A stretch of DNA of 64,000 nt from Berkiella_A sp963976875 (lineage in GTDB: Bacteria; Pseudomonadota; Gammaproteobacteria; Berkiellales; Berkiellaceae): the NCBI GenBank assembly GCA_963976875.1, contig CAXBML010000015.1, forward strand, positions 1 through 64,000, given 5' to 3'. This document shows, piece by piece, positions 25,110 through 34,434 of the stretch (the stretch's first letter is position 1; each line of letters begins with the position of its first letter). The notes under the pieces were generated by a model. The model made no database searches. It saw only the letters and a list, made by a program, of their open reading frames with translations, and was not told the DNA's origin. The translations under genes and the position numbers were made by a program.

Positions 25110-27965
25110 TTAGATATTTAATGCATCTTCTACCAACTGTTTCTGTTGCTCATTATGCGCTGAAATATAGCCTGCGGCGGGCGCAGCAGAAGCGGCTCGT
25201 CCGGCATATAACAACTCTTGATGTTTTTGCATACACTCGGTGAAATGATGGTTCACAGGAAACCAAGCACCTTGATTTTTAGGCTCTTCTTGACACCAAA
25301 TTATTTTTTTAGCATTTGTGTATTCTGCTAAAATCTTTTTAAGCTCCGTCTCAGGAAAAGGATAAAGCTGTTCTATTCGTATTATGGCGGTATCCGATTT
25401 ATTTTGTGCCTCACGTTCATCAAATAAATCGTAGTAAACCTTACCACTACATAAAATAACTTTGGTCACAGATTTTTTATCTAAACCTATTGTATCTGGA
25501 ATAATAACTTTAAACTCACCATCCACAAATTTCTCTATAGGTGACGCTGCTGCCTTGTGGCGTAATAAACTCTTAGGCGACATAACAACCAATGGGATAC
25601 GAATTTTGCGCATAATTTGACGTCGTATCATATGAAAAACTTGTGAGGCACTAGAAGGCACACACACTTGGATGTTATGTTCGGCACACAGTTGTAAGTA
25701 TCGCTCAAGACGCGCAGAAGAATGCTCTGGACCTTGTCCTTCATAACCATGAGGCAATAGCATGACTAAACCACACAAACGGCCCCATTTTTGTTCTCCC
25801 GAACTAATAAATTGATCAATAACAACTTGTGCTCCATTGGCAAAATCACCAAATTGTGCCTCCCAAATCACCAATGGATAAGGATCGGCTGTGGTGTAAC
25901 CATATTCAAATGCTAAAACAGCTTCTTCTGATAGAACAGAATCAATCACCGTAAATTTTGTATTGGATTCTGCGGGTACGACTTTTTCTAGTGGTATGTA
26001 GGCTGTCCCTGTTTTCTGATCATGAATCACAGCATGTCGATGGAAAAATGTACCTCGACCACTATCTTGACCTGAAATTCGCACGGATGTTTTTTGGTTT
26101 AATAGGCTGGCATAAGCCAATGTTTCAGCAAAACCCCAGTCGATGGGTATTTCACCTTTAACCATTTTAACTCTATCATCATAGATTTTCTGAACCCTTG
26201 AATGCACGCTTAAATCAGTCGGCAATTCTAGTAACTGTTGTCCAAATTGCGCTATTTGCTGTTGGGTAATATTTGTGTTGATTTTTTCACGCCAATCATC
26301 CGAAAAGAAGGGTTTCCAATCAATGGCATTGTGTTGTGGCACATCTGTCACAACGTTACTGGCAACACATTCTCCCGTCTCCAGCATTTTACGATTCAAT
26401 TTTACCAACTCATTACAACGTTCCGCCGACAAAATTTTAGCTTCGCATAAATGCTTCGCATAAACTTCTCGAGTTGTTGGGTGTCTTTTAACTTTTTTAT
26501 ACATTACGGGCTGAGTTGCAGAAGGGTCATCCGCTTCATTATGACCATGTCGTCGATAGCAAACTAAATCAATGACGACATCTTTTTTAAATTTCATTTT
26601 ATAATCTAAGGCTAATTGCGCAGCCAGTACAACCGCTTCGGGATCGTCACCGTTCACATGAAATATAGGGGCTAATACAACCTTGGCGACATCGGAACAA
26701 TATAAGGTAGAACGCATATCATTCGGATTGGACGTTGTAAAACCAACCTGATTATTAATAATAATATGCAACGTACCGCCAATGCTATAACCTCGGGTTT
26801 GAGACATATTAAGCGTTTCCATGACAACGCCTTGGCCTGAAAAAGCAGAGTCACCATGAATCGCAATAGACAAGGCCTTATTCGGATCATCATCTCCCCC
26901 TAAACGCGCTTGGCGCGCACGCACAGAGCCTGTGACAACGGGCGTGACAATTTCAAGATGCGATGGATTAAAAGCTAACGCCAAATGTACATTCCCACCA
27001 GGCGTGGCCACATCTGCTGAAAAACCTTGATGATACTTTACATCACCAGATTCCAGATCCGTATTATGTTTTCCGGCAAACTCATCAAATAAGCCAGTAG
27101 AGCTTTTGCCTAATATATTAATCAATACATTTAACCGGCCTCGATGCGCCATACCAATAACAACTTCTTGAGTTGATTGACTGCCAGCTCTTTGAATCAC
27201 CTCATCCAAAAGAGGAATCAATGAATCTCCACCTTCAAGCGAAAAACGTTTGGCACCGGGAAATTTTTTACCCAGCTGTTTTTCCAAGCCCTCGGCTGCC
27301 GTAATTCTATCTAATATATGTTCGCATTTTTCATTGGTAAATTTTGGGGTTGCACGTGTACCTTCAATTCGTTCTTGAATCCATGCCCTCTCTTCTGGTG
27401 AAGAAATATGCATATATTCTGTGCCAATTGAGCCACAATAAGCATCATTTAAGGCGCGATATAACTCTCCTAAAGTCATTTGTTTCGGACCAACAAATGT
27501 TTCAGAGTCAAAAGAAGTACTCATGTCTTCGATAGATAGACCATGATCTTCTAATGTCAGTTCTGTTATACACTCTTTGGGTACTTCACGTAGACTCAAA
27601 GGGTCTATCTGGGCATGTAAATGACCTTGTAAACGATAGGCATTAATCAAGCGCAATACTTGGATTTGCTTATATTCATGCTCAACGCTCACACTTTGAT
27701 GTTGATGGCCATTTCCCTGCTGTTGCGTACGCATAGAAACAGGCATTTTGGCTAAATCAATAAATTGTTGGCAAACCTCAGCATGGGAGACGTCTTTGCC
27801 ATTTTTACCTTCAACCATTGGTAAAGAAGAGAAATATTGTTGCCAGTTTTCTGAGACCAGCGTAGGATCTTGAAGATAGAGCTCATAGAGATACTCAAGA
27901 TAATGTATATTGCCGCCTGCTAGAGCAGAGGAAGCCCACAAAGCGCTCATAGAATGCTTTTGCAT
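25110..27965 (-). CDS. sucA: 2-oxoglutarate dehydrogenase E1
   Basis: Thiamine-diphosphate-dependent E1 component (951 residues; family ~930-950) that decarboxylates 2-oxoglutarate and passes succinyl to SucB. Landmarks are the N-terminal helix YLEYLYELYLQDPTLVSENW, the ThDP-domain segments GMAHRGRLNVL and HGDSAFSGQGVVMET, the conserved RRHGHNEADDPS, and the C-terminal QFGDFANGAQVVIDQF and LLPHGYEGQGPEHSSARLER. It starts 222 bases after sdhB, so it may have its own promoter. Confidence 0.97.
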   Translation of the reverse strand: MQKHSMSALWASSALAGGNIHYLEYLYELYLQDPTLVSENWQQYFSSLPMVEGKNGKDVSHAEVCQQFIDLAKMPVSMRTQQQGNGHQHQSVSVEHEYKQIQVLRLINAYRLQGHLHAQIDPLSLREVPKECITELTLEDHGLSIEDMSTSFDSETFVGPKQMTLGELYRALNDAYCGSIGTEYMHISSPEERAWIQERIEGTRATPKFTNEKCEHILDRITAAEGLEKQLGKKFPGAKRFSLEGGDSLIPLLDEVIQRAGSQSTQEVVIGMAHRGRLNVLINILGKSSTGLFDEFAGKHNTDLESGDVKYHQGFSADVATPGGNVHLALAFNPSHLEIVTPVVTGSVRARQARLGGDDDPNKALSIAIHGDSAFSGQGVVMETLNMSQTRGYSIGGTLHIIINNQVGFTTSNPNDMRSTLYCSDVAKVVLAPIFHVNGDDPEAVVLAAQLALDYKMKFKKDVVIDLVCYRRHGHNEADDPSATQPVMYKKVKRHPTTREVYAKHLCEAKILSAERCNELVKLNRKMLETGECVASNVVTDVPQHNAIDWKPFFSDDWREKINTNITQQQIAQFGQQLLELPTDLSVHSRVQKIYDDRVKMVKGEIPIDWGFAETLAYASLLNQKTSVRISGQDSGRGTFFHRHAVIHDQKTGTAYIPLEKVVPAESNTKFTVIDSVLSEEAVLAFEYGYTTADPYPLVIWEAQFGDFANGAQVVIDQFISSGEQKWGRLCGLVMLLPHGYEGQGPEHSSARLERYLQLCAEHNIQVCVPSSASQVFHMIRRQIMRKIRIPLVVMSPKSLLRHKAAASPIEKFVDGEFKVIIPDTIGLDKKSVTKVILCSGKVYYDLFDEREAQNKSDTAIIRIEQLYPFPETELKKILAEYTNAKKIIWCQEEPKNQGAWFPVNHHFTECMQKHQELLYAGRAASAAPAAGYISAHNEQQKQLVEDALNI

Positions 27966-28186
27966 GAATCACCATATGCTTTTTGTTTGTTGATAACTAA
28001 CTAATACCCCTAGTTTCCCTGAACAAGGCTCTCGGCCACCTGCTACTTTACATCGGGCAAATTATACACCAAATGCACAACTATATAAAAATGCTTAGGT
28101 AAATATCAAACCATTTCCAAAGCCGATGTCCTGAAATACTGTATACCCTGAAATCTAGTGTGTCAGCTTTCAATGGCATGCTAAAT

Positions 28187-28891
28187 TTATAAGTCTTCTT
28201 TTAAAATCTGTGAACGAATAGTAGAGATTGCTTTCGTTGGATTTAAACCCTTAGGGCAAACATCGACACAATTCATAATTGATCGACACCTCAGGACACT
28301 ATAAGCGTCATTTAATTGCGTTAATCGTTCCCGCGATTGGTCATCACGACTATCCACAATAAAACGACAAGCTTGTAACAAGGCGGCAGGCCCTAAAAAT
28401 TTATCTGGATTCCACCAATAAGATGGACAGCTACTAGAACAACACCCGCATAAAATACATTCATATAATCCGTCTAGTTTGGCTCTTTCTTCAGGTGACT
28501 GCAATCGCTCTTTGGCAGGAGGCGGTTGAACATTTTTTAAAAATGGCTGTGCCTTTCCATACTGAGCATAAAACTGGGACATATCCACAACCAAATCCCG
28601 AATAACAGGCATACCTGGAAAAGGTCTAATTACAATCTTGCTCGTAGATAAGGATCGAATAGGCGTAATACAAGCTAGCCCATTCTTACCATTAATATTC
28701 ATACCATCAGAACCACAGACCCCTTCTCCACACGAGCGTCTAAAGGCTAAAGACTCATCTGTTTGGTTCTTTATTGCTAACAATGCATCCAGCACCATAA
28801 CCATGCCAGGTTGTTCTATATCCAACTCAAAATCTTGCATATAAGGTTTATGATCTTTTTCTGGATCAAATCTAAAAATAGAAAAGCGCAT
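28187..28891 (-). CDS. sdhB: Succinate dehydrogenase iron-sulfur subunit
   Basis: Iron-sulfur subunit of complex II (234 residues). The N-terminal [2Fe-2S] ferredoxin domain has CGEGVCGSDG (~55-64), and the C-terminal domain has CILCGCCSSSCPSYWWNP and CRSIMNCVDVCPKGLNP, which bind the [4Fe-4S] and [3Fe-4S] clusters. It relays electrons from SdhA FADH2 to ubiquinone at SdhCD. It is 14 bases after sdhA. Confidence 0.97.
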   Translation of the reverse strand: MRFSIFRFDPEKDHKPYMQDFELDIEQPGMVMVLDALLAIKNQTDESLAFRRSCGEGVCGSDGMNINGKNGLACITPIRSLSTSKIVIRPFPGMPVIRDLVVDMSQFYAQYGKAQPFLKNVQPPPAKERLQSPEERAKLDGLYECILCGCCSSSCPSYWWNPDKFLGPAALLQACRFIVDSRDDQSRERLTQLNDAYSVLRCRSIMNCVDVCPKGLNPTKAISTIRSQILKEDL

Positions 28892-28905
28892 AGTCCCTGC
28901 CTTTA

Positions 28906-30672
28906 TTAGTAAACTCTCTCTTTCGGTTCGAATGTATCCACGGTCTTGGGCTTATTATTAACAGCTCGGAACTTCACCGTATCATCGTCTGAAAAGTATA
29001 GTGTATGTTTTAGCCAATTTTTATCATCACGCTTTGGAAAATCTTCTCGGGAGTGCGCGCCTCGACTTTCTTCTCGTGTTTCCGCAGAAACTGCCGTCGC
29101 AATCGCAACTGCCATTAAATTATCCAGCTCTAACGCCTCAATTCTCGCAGTATTAAATGTTTTGCTTTTGTCTTCTAAAACAGCTTGGCTCAAGCGTTCT
29201 CGTAAAGACTTTAGTTTTTCGATCCCTTGACGCATAACATCTCGTGTTCTAAATACACTAAAATCATTTTGCATGATTTGTTTGATTTCCACACGAATCT
29301 CAGAGATGCGTTCGCCTTTACTGGAGCCATCCCACTTACGCAAACGCGTTAGGGCGGCATCAATATCATCATTTGAAGTTTGCGACAAGCCTGAGCCTTG
29401 GCTAAGCTGCTCGTTCACATGTATACCAGCTGCCCGACCAAATACAACCAAATCTAATAAGGAGTTACCCCCCAATCGGTTTGCACCATGTACAGACACA
29501 CAGGCACACTCACCCACCGCATATAATCCTGGGACAATATCTTCTTTACCGCTACCATGACAATTTAGCACTTGCGCATGCACATTTGTGGGAATACCAC
29601 CCATCATATAATGACAGGTTGGCACGACCGGAATAGGCACCTTAATGGGATCGGCATCGGCAAAAGTAATGGCTAATTCACGAATACCTGGTAACCGTGA
29701 TTTAATTATCTCTTCTCCAAGATGATCCAGTTTTAGCAATACATGATCTTTATTTGGCCCACAACCTCGACCCTCTCGTATTTCTAATGCCATTGAACGG
29801 GACACAACATCTCTAGAAGCCAAGTCTTTTGCATTCGGAGCATATCGCTCCATAAAGCGCTCACCATCTTTATTGACTAGATAACCACCCTCTCCGCGAG
29901 AACCTTCGGTCACCAATACACCTGCCCCAGCAATACCTGTAGGATGAAATTGCCACATTTCCATATCCTGAGTGGCATATCCTGCTCTTAATACCATCCC
30001 AATGCCATCGCCTGTATTGATTAGAGCATTGGTTGTAGAGTTAAATATTTGTCCCGCACCACCAGTCGCTAATATAACTGCCTTACCTGCTAAAAATAAA
30101 ATGTCACCACTTTCAATATCTAAAACGACAACACCCGCAACACCACCTTGACTATCTTTTACCAAATCTAAGGCATACCATTCACTAAATGTTGTGACAC
30201 CACTTTCTAAATTTTTTTGATACAGCGTATGTAACAAGGCGTGCCCTGTTCTATCGGCAGCAGCAGCCGTGCGCGTGGCTTGCTCGCCCCCAAAATTTTT
30301 AGATTGGCCGCCAAATGGCCTTTGATATATTTTTCCGTTTTCAAAACGAGAAAAAGGTAACCCCATATGTTCTAATTCATATATCGCTTCTGGCCCAGCT
30401 TTACACATATATTCTATACAGTCTTGATCACCCAAATAATCTGAGCCTTTAACCGTGTCAAACATATGCCAATGCCAATTATCAGGATGCTTGTTGCCTA
30501 GAGCAACCGTAATACCGCCTTGTGCGGAGACAGTATGAGAGCGTGTCGGGAATACTTTAGAGACTAGGGCGACTTTACGTCCTTTACTGGCCAACTCTAA
30601 TGAGGCACGCATACCTGCACCGCCAGCCCCTACAATAATTGCATCAAACGAACGAGTAGACGGAATGGCCAT
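28906..30672 (-). CDS. sdhA: Succinate dehydrogenase flavoprotein subunit
   Basis: Flavoprotein subunit (588 residues, full length) oxidising succinate to fumarate. FAD-binding GAGGAGMRASLELA is at ~16-29, and the histidine that takes covalent FAD is in TRSHTVSAQGGI (~46). Catalytic-site segments are FHPTGIAGAGVLVTEGSRGE and NRLGGNSLLDLVVFGRAAG. It directly abuts sdhD and precedes sdhB. Confidence 0.97.
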   Translation of the reverse strand: MAIPSTRSFDAIIVGAGGAGMRASLELASKGRKVALVSKVFPTRSHTVSAQGGITVALGNKHPDNWHWHMFDTVKGSDYLGDQDCIEYMCKAGPEAIYELEHMGLPFSRFENGKIYQRPFGGQSKNFGGEQATRTAAAADRTGHALLHTLYQKNLESGVTTFSEWYALDLVKDSQGGVAGVVVLDIESGDILFLAGKAVILATGGAGQIFNSTTNALINTGDGIGMVLRAGYATQDMEMWQFHPTGIAGAGVLVTEGSRGEGGYLVNKDGERFMERYAPNAKDLASRDVVSRSMALEIREGRGCGPNKDHVLLKLDHLGEEIIKSRLPGIRELAITFADADPIKVPIPVVPTCHYMMGGIPTNVHAQVLNCHGSGKEDIVPGLYAVGECACVSVHGANRLGGNSLLDLVVFGRAAGIHVNEQLSQGSGLSQTSNDDIDAALTRLRKWDGSSKGERISEIRVEIKQIMQNDFSVFRTRDVMRQGIEKLKSLRERLSQAVLEDKSKTFNTARIEALELDNLMAVAIATAVSAETREESRGAHSREDFPKRDDKNWLKHTLYFSDDDTVKFRAVNNKPKTVDTFEPKERVY

Positions 30673-31008
30673 TTACAATACCCCATATAAAATCTGGAAA
30701 CCCCAAAAGAAATAGCTCACTAAAGCCAAAATAATACCGGCTCGTAACAATTGTCGTAAAAAATTGTGATGGATATAATCTGTTACAATAGTCCAGACAC
30801 CAATCCAAGCATGCAAAGATATGCTCAATAATGCCAGCATCGTCATAACTTTCATTGCAGGTAAGAACATAAAAGCTTTCCAGCTCTCATAGTTAACGTC
30901 TGAATGCGTAAAACAGAAATACAATAAAACAGCAATATATATAATTAAAAATACAGCGGTTAACCTTTGCGTTAACCAATCCTGTATACCATTTGCGCCT
31001 AAACTCAT
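30673..31008 (-). CDS. sdhD: Succinate dehydrogenase membrane anchor subunit D
   Basis: Membrane anchor of 111 residues with three hydrophobic helices (AVFLIIYIAVLLYFCF, VMTMLALLSISLHAWIGVW, GIILALVSYFFWGFQILYG). SLHAWIGVWTIVTDYI carries the quinone/heme-side residues typical of SdhD. The frame is open to 31215, but the extra 69 codons are Cys-rich shadow sequence over sdhC. The ATG at 31008 is chosen because it overlaps the sdhC stop as TAATG, a classic coupling junction. Confidence 0.93.
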   Translation of the reverse strand: MSLGANGIQDWLTQRLTAVFLIIYIAVLLYFCFTHSDVNYESWKAFMFLPAMKVMTMLALLSISLHAWIGVWTIVTDYIHHNFLRQLLRAGIILALVSYFFWGFQILYGVL

Positions 31009-31391
31009 TATATGACACCTCCTAACGCAAGAGCTGCCCAAACAGCAAAAGCAAATGAAAGGCCAAAAACAACCATAGCGCTGATACGCGCAGCTATTAA
31101 GGACTCGCCCAAATGGATATCCATTAATAAGTGTCGTAGGCCTGCAACAACATGGAAATAAAGCCCTACGGCTAAAACCCATATGAAAATTTTCCAAACA
31201 GGGGCTTGCATCCACGCTAGCATTTCATCAAAAGAAGCTTTCGACTCTAGTGAATGACCTAACAAACATAGAATCGCGGGTATAAATAAAAATACAACAA
31301 CGCCACTGACCCTATGACAAATAGAGACAAGCGCTGGGATAGGTAATTTGATGGTTAGCGGATTAATATTAAGCGGTCTTTTTTTATTCAC
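31008..31391 (-). CDS. sdhC: Succinate dehydrogenase cytochrome b556 subunit C
   Basis: Membrane anchor (127 residues) with the SdhC signature RPLNINPLTIKLPIPALVSI and SICHRVSGV near the N-terminus, three membrane helices and FHVVAGLRHLLMD with the heme-ligand histidine. It starts at GTG 31391 with AGG about 11 bases upstream. First gene of the sdhCDAB-sucABCD block, divergent from gltA. Confidence 0.94.
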   Translation of the reverse strand: MNKKRPLNINPLTIKLPIPALVSICHRVSGVVVFLFIPAILCLLGHSLESKASFDEMLAWMQAPVWKIFIWVLAVGLYFHVVAGLRHLLMDIHLGESLIAARISAMVVFGLSFAFAVWAALALGGVI

Positions 31392-31481
31392 CGTAATTAA
31401 TAACCTTTTTTAGTTAACTAAAAACATAAATTGCACAAATTGAATCAGCATTATAATTCAGAACCCCCCCCACTGAACAGG

Positions 31482-31512
31482 GGTGTAGAGCTACTCTTCG
31501 CGTAGTTACACC
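31482..31512. other. Stable hairpin in the sdhC-gltA gap
   Basis: GGTGTA-gag-CTAC (31482-31494) pairs with GTAG-t-TACACC (31502-31512), giving two stacked helices. An A6-T7 run follows about ten bases later. It could be a terminator on the plus strand or part of the sdhC leader on the minus strand. Confidence 0.4.
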
Positions 31513-31564
31513 GCTCGAAAAAATTTTTTTACTAAATAATAAGTAAATAATAAGCGCATCCCTG

Positions 31565-31581
31565 TTAAGTTTTAAAACTAA
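31565..31581. promoter_or_regulatory. Operator-like repeat, copy 1
   Basis: TTAAGTTTTAAAACTAA, a near-palindrome. Copy 2 at 31636 differs at one position. Placement between divergent sdhC and gltA suggests binding sites for a TCA-cycle regulator, whose identity is not visible here. Confidence 0.5.
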
Positions 31582-31635
31582 TAATTTACAAAAATTGTTA
31601 ATAAGTTTCCAAAAAGATGTAAAAACACACCCATA

Positions 31636-31652
31636 TTAAGTTCTAAAACTAA
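31636..31652. promoter_or_regulatory. Operator-like repeat, copy 2
   Basis: TTAAGTTCTAAAACTAA, a direct repeat of copy 1 with one change, 71 bases downstream of it. Confidence 0.5.
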
Positions 31653-31673
31653 TTTTTATAAGCTATTCGCTGC

Positions 31674-31691
31674 TTAAGTTTAAAAACTTAA
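31674..31691. promoter_or_regulatory. Operator-like repeat, copy 3 (perfect palindrome arms)
   Basis: TTAAGTTTAAAAACTTAA has perfect eight-base arms TTAAGTTT/AAACTTAA around AA. It is 38 bases after copy 2 and about 60 bases before the gltA -10 box. Confidence 0.5.
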
Positions 31692-31750
31692 ACTAAAATA
31701 TTTGTTTGACTATTTTCTGACTTGAGTTTCTTTTTGTACATCGCCGCGCT

Positions 31751-31756
31751 TATAAT
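31751..31756 (+). promoter_or_regulatory. Candidate -10 box of gltA
   Basis: Consensus TATAAT 45 bases before the gltA ATG. The -35 at the normal distance is weak (TTCTTT-like), which fits a promoter that depends on an activator. Confidence 0.4.
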
Positions 31757-31800
31757 TCTAAACTAGTGAGTGACTAAATATATTATAATAAGGAATCAAC

Positions 31801-33087
31801 ATGTCTGATGTTGCCAAGCTAACTTTTCCCAACGCGGAAAAAATTGATTTACCCGTGTTAAAAAGCACTGTAGGTCCAGATGTGATTGATATTGGGTCAT
31901 TGGTAAAACATGGCATGTTTACGTTTGATCCAGGTTTCCGCTCAACAGCGTCATGCGAATCCAAAATCACCTATATTGATGGGCAGCAAGGCATTTTATT
32001 GCATCGTGGTTACCCTATCGAACAGCTCGCAGAAAAATCAGATTATTTAGAAGTCTGCTATTTATTATTGTACGGTGAACTACCCTCCCAAGCAGAGAAA
32101 ACCCAATTTTATAATAAAGTCAAAATTCATACTATGGTGCATGAACAGCTATCACATTTCTTCAATGGCTTTAGAAGAGATGCCCACCCGATGGCAATTA
32201 TGTGTGGTGTTGTCGGCGCATTATCTGCCTTTTATCACGACTCACTCGATATTAAGAATGACCAACACAGGGATATTGCTGCATTACGTTTGGTCGCTAA
32301 AATGCCCACGCTTGCTGCGATGTGTTATAAATACTCTATTGGCCATCCTTTTGTTTACCCCGATAACAGTATGGATTTCTCAACTAATTTTTTACATATG
32401 ATGTTTTCGGTCCCTTGTGAAGATAGTAAACCCAATCCCGTGTTAGCCAAAGCAATGGATAAAATATTCATTCTCCATGCAGATCACGAACAAAATGCTT
32501 CGACATCCACAGTACGTTTAGCTGGCTCATCCGGTGCGAATCCGTTTGCTTGTATAGCGGCAGGCATTGCAGCATTGTGGGGGCCAGCTCATGGTGGCGC
32601 GAATGAAGCTGTACTGTCTATGCTAGAAGAGATTGAATCTGTTGATAACATTTCTAAATATATCCAAAAAGCTAAAGATAAAAATGACCCTTTTAGGCTT
32701 ATGGGCTTTGGACATCGTGTTTATAAAAACTTTGACCCTAGAGCAACGGTTCTCCGAGAGTCTTGCCATGAAGTCTTAAATGAATTGGGCATGCAAGATG
32801 ATCCCTTATTTCAAATTGCATTAACATTAGAAGACATTGCACGCAAAGATAGTTATTTTATTGAGAAAAAGCTCTATCCTAATGTTGATTTTTATTCTGG
32901 TATTATTCTGCGTGCTATCGGTATACCCTCAAATATGTTTACCGTAATATTTGCTTTATCACGCACAATTGGCTGGGTAGCCCACTGGAATGAAATGATT
33001 AGCGATCCAGGCCAAAGTATCAATCGACCCAGGCAGCTTTATACTGGTGAAACCAGTCGTGATTATGTGTCGGTTGGAGAAAGATAA
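31801..33087 (+). CDS. gltA: Citrate synthase
   Basis: Type II citrate synthase (428 residues, full length) condensing oxaloacetate and acetyl-CoA. The catalytic residues are visible: His in GPAHGGANEAV (~265), His in GFGHRVYKNFDPRA (~307) and Asp in NVDFYSGI (~363). The ribosome binding site AAGGA lies about eight bases before the ATG. It is divergent from sdhCDAB-sucABCD across a 409-base control region. Confidence 0.97.
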   Translation: MSDVAKLTFPNAEKIDLPVLKSTVGPDVIDIGSLVKHGMFTFDPGFRSTASCESKITYIDGQQGILLHRGYPIEQLAEKSDYLEVCYLLLYGELPSQAEKTQFYNKVKIHTMVHEQLSHFFNGFRRDAHPMAIMCGVVGALSAFYHDSLDIKNDQHRDIAALRLVAKMPTLAAMCYKYSIGHPFVYPDNSMDFSTNFLHMMFSVPCEDSKPNPVLAKAMDKIFILHADHEQNASTSTVRLAGSSGANPFACIAAGIAALWGPAHGGANEAVLSMLEEIESVDNISKYIQKAKDKNDPFRLMGFGHRVYKNFDPRATVLRESCHEVLNELGMQDDPLFQIALTLEDIARKDSYFIEKKLYPNVDFYSGIILRAIGIPSNMFTVIFALSRTIGWVAHWNEMISDPGQSINRPRQLYTGETSRDYVSVGER

Positions 33088-33143
33088 ATCGAGGCATCAA
33101 TCCCCCTGCGCTTTCGCCTCCCCCTTCACAAAGTGGGAAATAT

Positions 33144-33158
33144 ATTCGCTTTGCGAAT
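33144..33158 (+). terminator. Small hairpin after gltA
   Basis: ATTCGC-TTT-GCGAAT, a perfect six-base stem about 57 bases after the gltA stop. There is no T-run, so this is a weak terminator candidate. Confidence 0.3.
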
Positions 33159-33213
33159 GAGTAAGATATAAGCTCGAAGGATAGAGTGTAAATAACGACA
33201 CAAGGACGTGGAT

Positions 33214-34239
33214 ATGCAAAAGCCTAAGTCTATTTTAGTCACGGGTGGTGCAGGCTATATTGGCAGTCATGTGGTCAAAGCGCTCCGTAGCTTGGCGCAA
33301 TACAAAGTATTTGTTTTAGACAATCTGTCGACAGGACATCGTGATGCCGTAATGAATACCTCCCTAATTCAAGGCGATATACGGGACAAAGCACTCGTAT
33401 CTGAAGTTCTAAAAAAAGAACGTATTGAATCCGTCATGCATTTAGCCGCTAAAACCTCCGTTCCAGAATCAATCTCCCAGCCTTATGAATATTATGACAA
33501 TAATGCTATGGGCACATTGGTTCTATTAGAGGCTTGCGCCGAACAAAAAGTGCACGAGTTTATCTTTTCTTCTACTGCAGCAGTATATGGTCATCCAAAA
33601 CAACCCAAGATTGATGAAAACGCTGCTACAGAGCCAACAAATCCCTATGGGTACTCTAAACTCGTTTCAGAGCATATGATTCAAGACTTCGCCACAGCCC
33701 ATCAACTACAGTATGTGATCCTACGGTATTTTAATGTGGCAGGGGCGGATCCAGATGGTGACATAGGTCAACGCTCAGAAAAAGCAGAACATTTAATTAA
33801 GGTCGCACTCGACACCGTTAACGGCAAACGTGCGTCGTTGCCTATTTATGGTAATCAGTATGCGACACCTGATGGTACGTGTATAAGAGATTTTATTCAT
33901 GTTAGCGATATTGCAAACGCTCATATCGCCGCATTACAATACCTTGAAAATCATAAACCATCGACTATTTTTAATTGTGGCTATAGCCAAGGCTACAGTG
34001 TCAAACAAGTCATTACTACATTGGAAGATTTGCTCGGATACCAGATAAATGTAGAAGTTATGCCGCCAAGACCAGGCGATATTCCTGAAGTGATTGCGAA
34101 CAACCAAAAAATCCGTGAAGCGCTCTCTTGGCACCCGCAATTTAATGATATTGCGTTTATGATCAAGACTGCTTATGAATGGGAACAAAAAAATACGACA
34201 ACCAACACACATCACTCTCAGATCATGAAACAGCGCTGA
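33214..34239 (+). CDS. galE: UDP-glucose 4-epimerase
   Basis: GalE (341 residues) interconverts UDP-glucose and UDP-galactose, feeding surface polysaccharide synthesis. The NAD-binding VTGGAGYIGSH is at ~9-19, the catalytic Ser/Thr in FSSTAAVYG (~118-126), and YxxxK is Tyr145 to Lys149 in PYGYSK. The downstream RYFNVAGADPDGDIGQ and DFIHVSDIA segments are typical. I chose ATG 33214 over the GTG at 33208 because AAGGA (33202-33206) is seven bases before the ATG. Confidence 0.95.
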   Translation: MQKPKSILVTGGAGYIGSHVVKALRSLAQYKVFVLDNLSTGHRDAVMNTSLIQGDIRDKALVSEVLKKERIESVMHLAAKTSVPESISQPYEYYDNNAMGTLVLLEACAEQKVHEFIFSSTAAVYGHPKQPKIDENAATEPTNPYGYSKLVSEHMIQDFATAHQLQYVILRYFNVAGADPDGDIGQRSEKAEHLIKVALDTVNGKRASLPIYGNQYATPDGTCIRDFIHVSDIANAHIAALQYLENHKPSTIFNCGYSQGYSVKQVITTLEDLLGYQINVEVMPPRPGDIPEVIANNQKIREALSWHPQFNDIAFMIKTAYEWEQKNTTTNTHHSQIMKQR

Positions 34240-34338
34240 CAACAAGTCTTAAGAACCTACACGACTAACTCTAATAAATAGGTGGGTTGAACTAGTAGTG
34301 GATGATTTAAAGGTAGATAACTTTATCATCCTATATTC

Positions 34339-34365
34339 ATCCCTCTACCCAACGGGTAGAGGGAT
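34339..34365. terminator. Strong bidirectional terminator after galE
   Basis: ATCCCTCTACCC-AAC-GGGTAGAGGGAT: twelve perfect pairs and a three-base loop, followed by AATTT. It sits between galE (plus) and the small peptide gene at 34435 (minus), which converge. Confidence 0.75.
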
Positions 34366-34434
34366 AATTTCTAAAGTTTACCCAATTAAAGTATTCGCAC
34401 CCAATATTTTAACGAGTAAAATAGATATAAAATA

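Larger units (their letters stand above)
31392..31800. other. 409-base divergent regulatory region between sdhC and gltA
   Basis: No gene. It contains a C-run near 31464, a hairpin at 31482-31512, three near-palindromic repeats (31565, 31636, 31674), a TATAAT box at 31751 and the gltA ribosome binding site AAGGA just before 31801. This is where control of the whole TCA block must act. Confidence 0.7.

Noticed and set aside
31009..31215. N-terminal extension of sdhD
   Set aside because: The extra 69 codons are Cys-rich out-of-frame sequence over sdhC. The TAATG junction at 31008 gives a normal-length SdhD.
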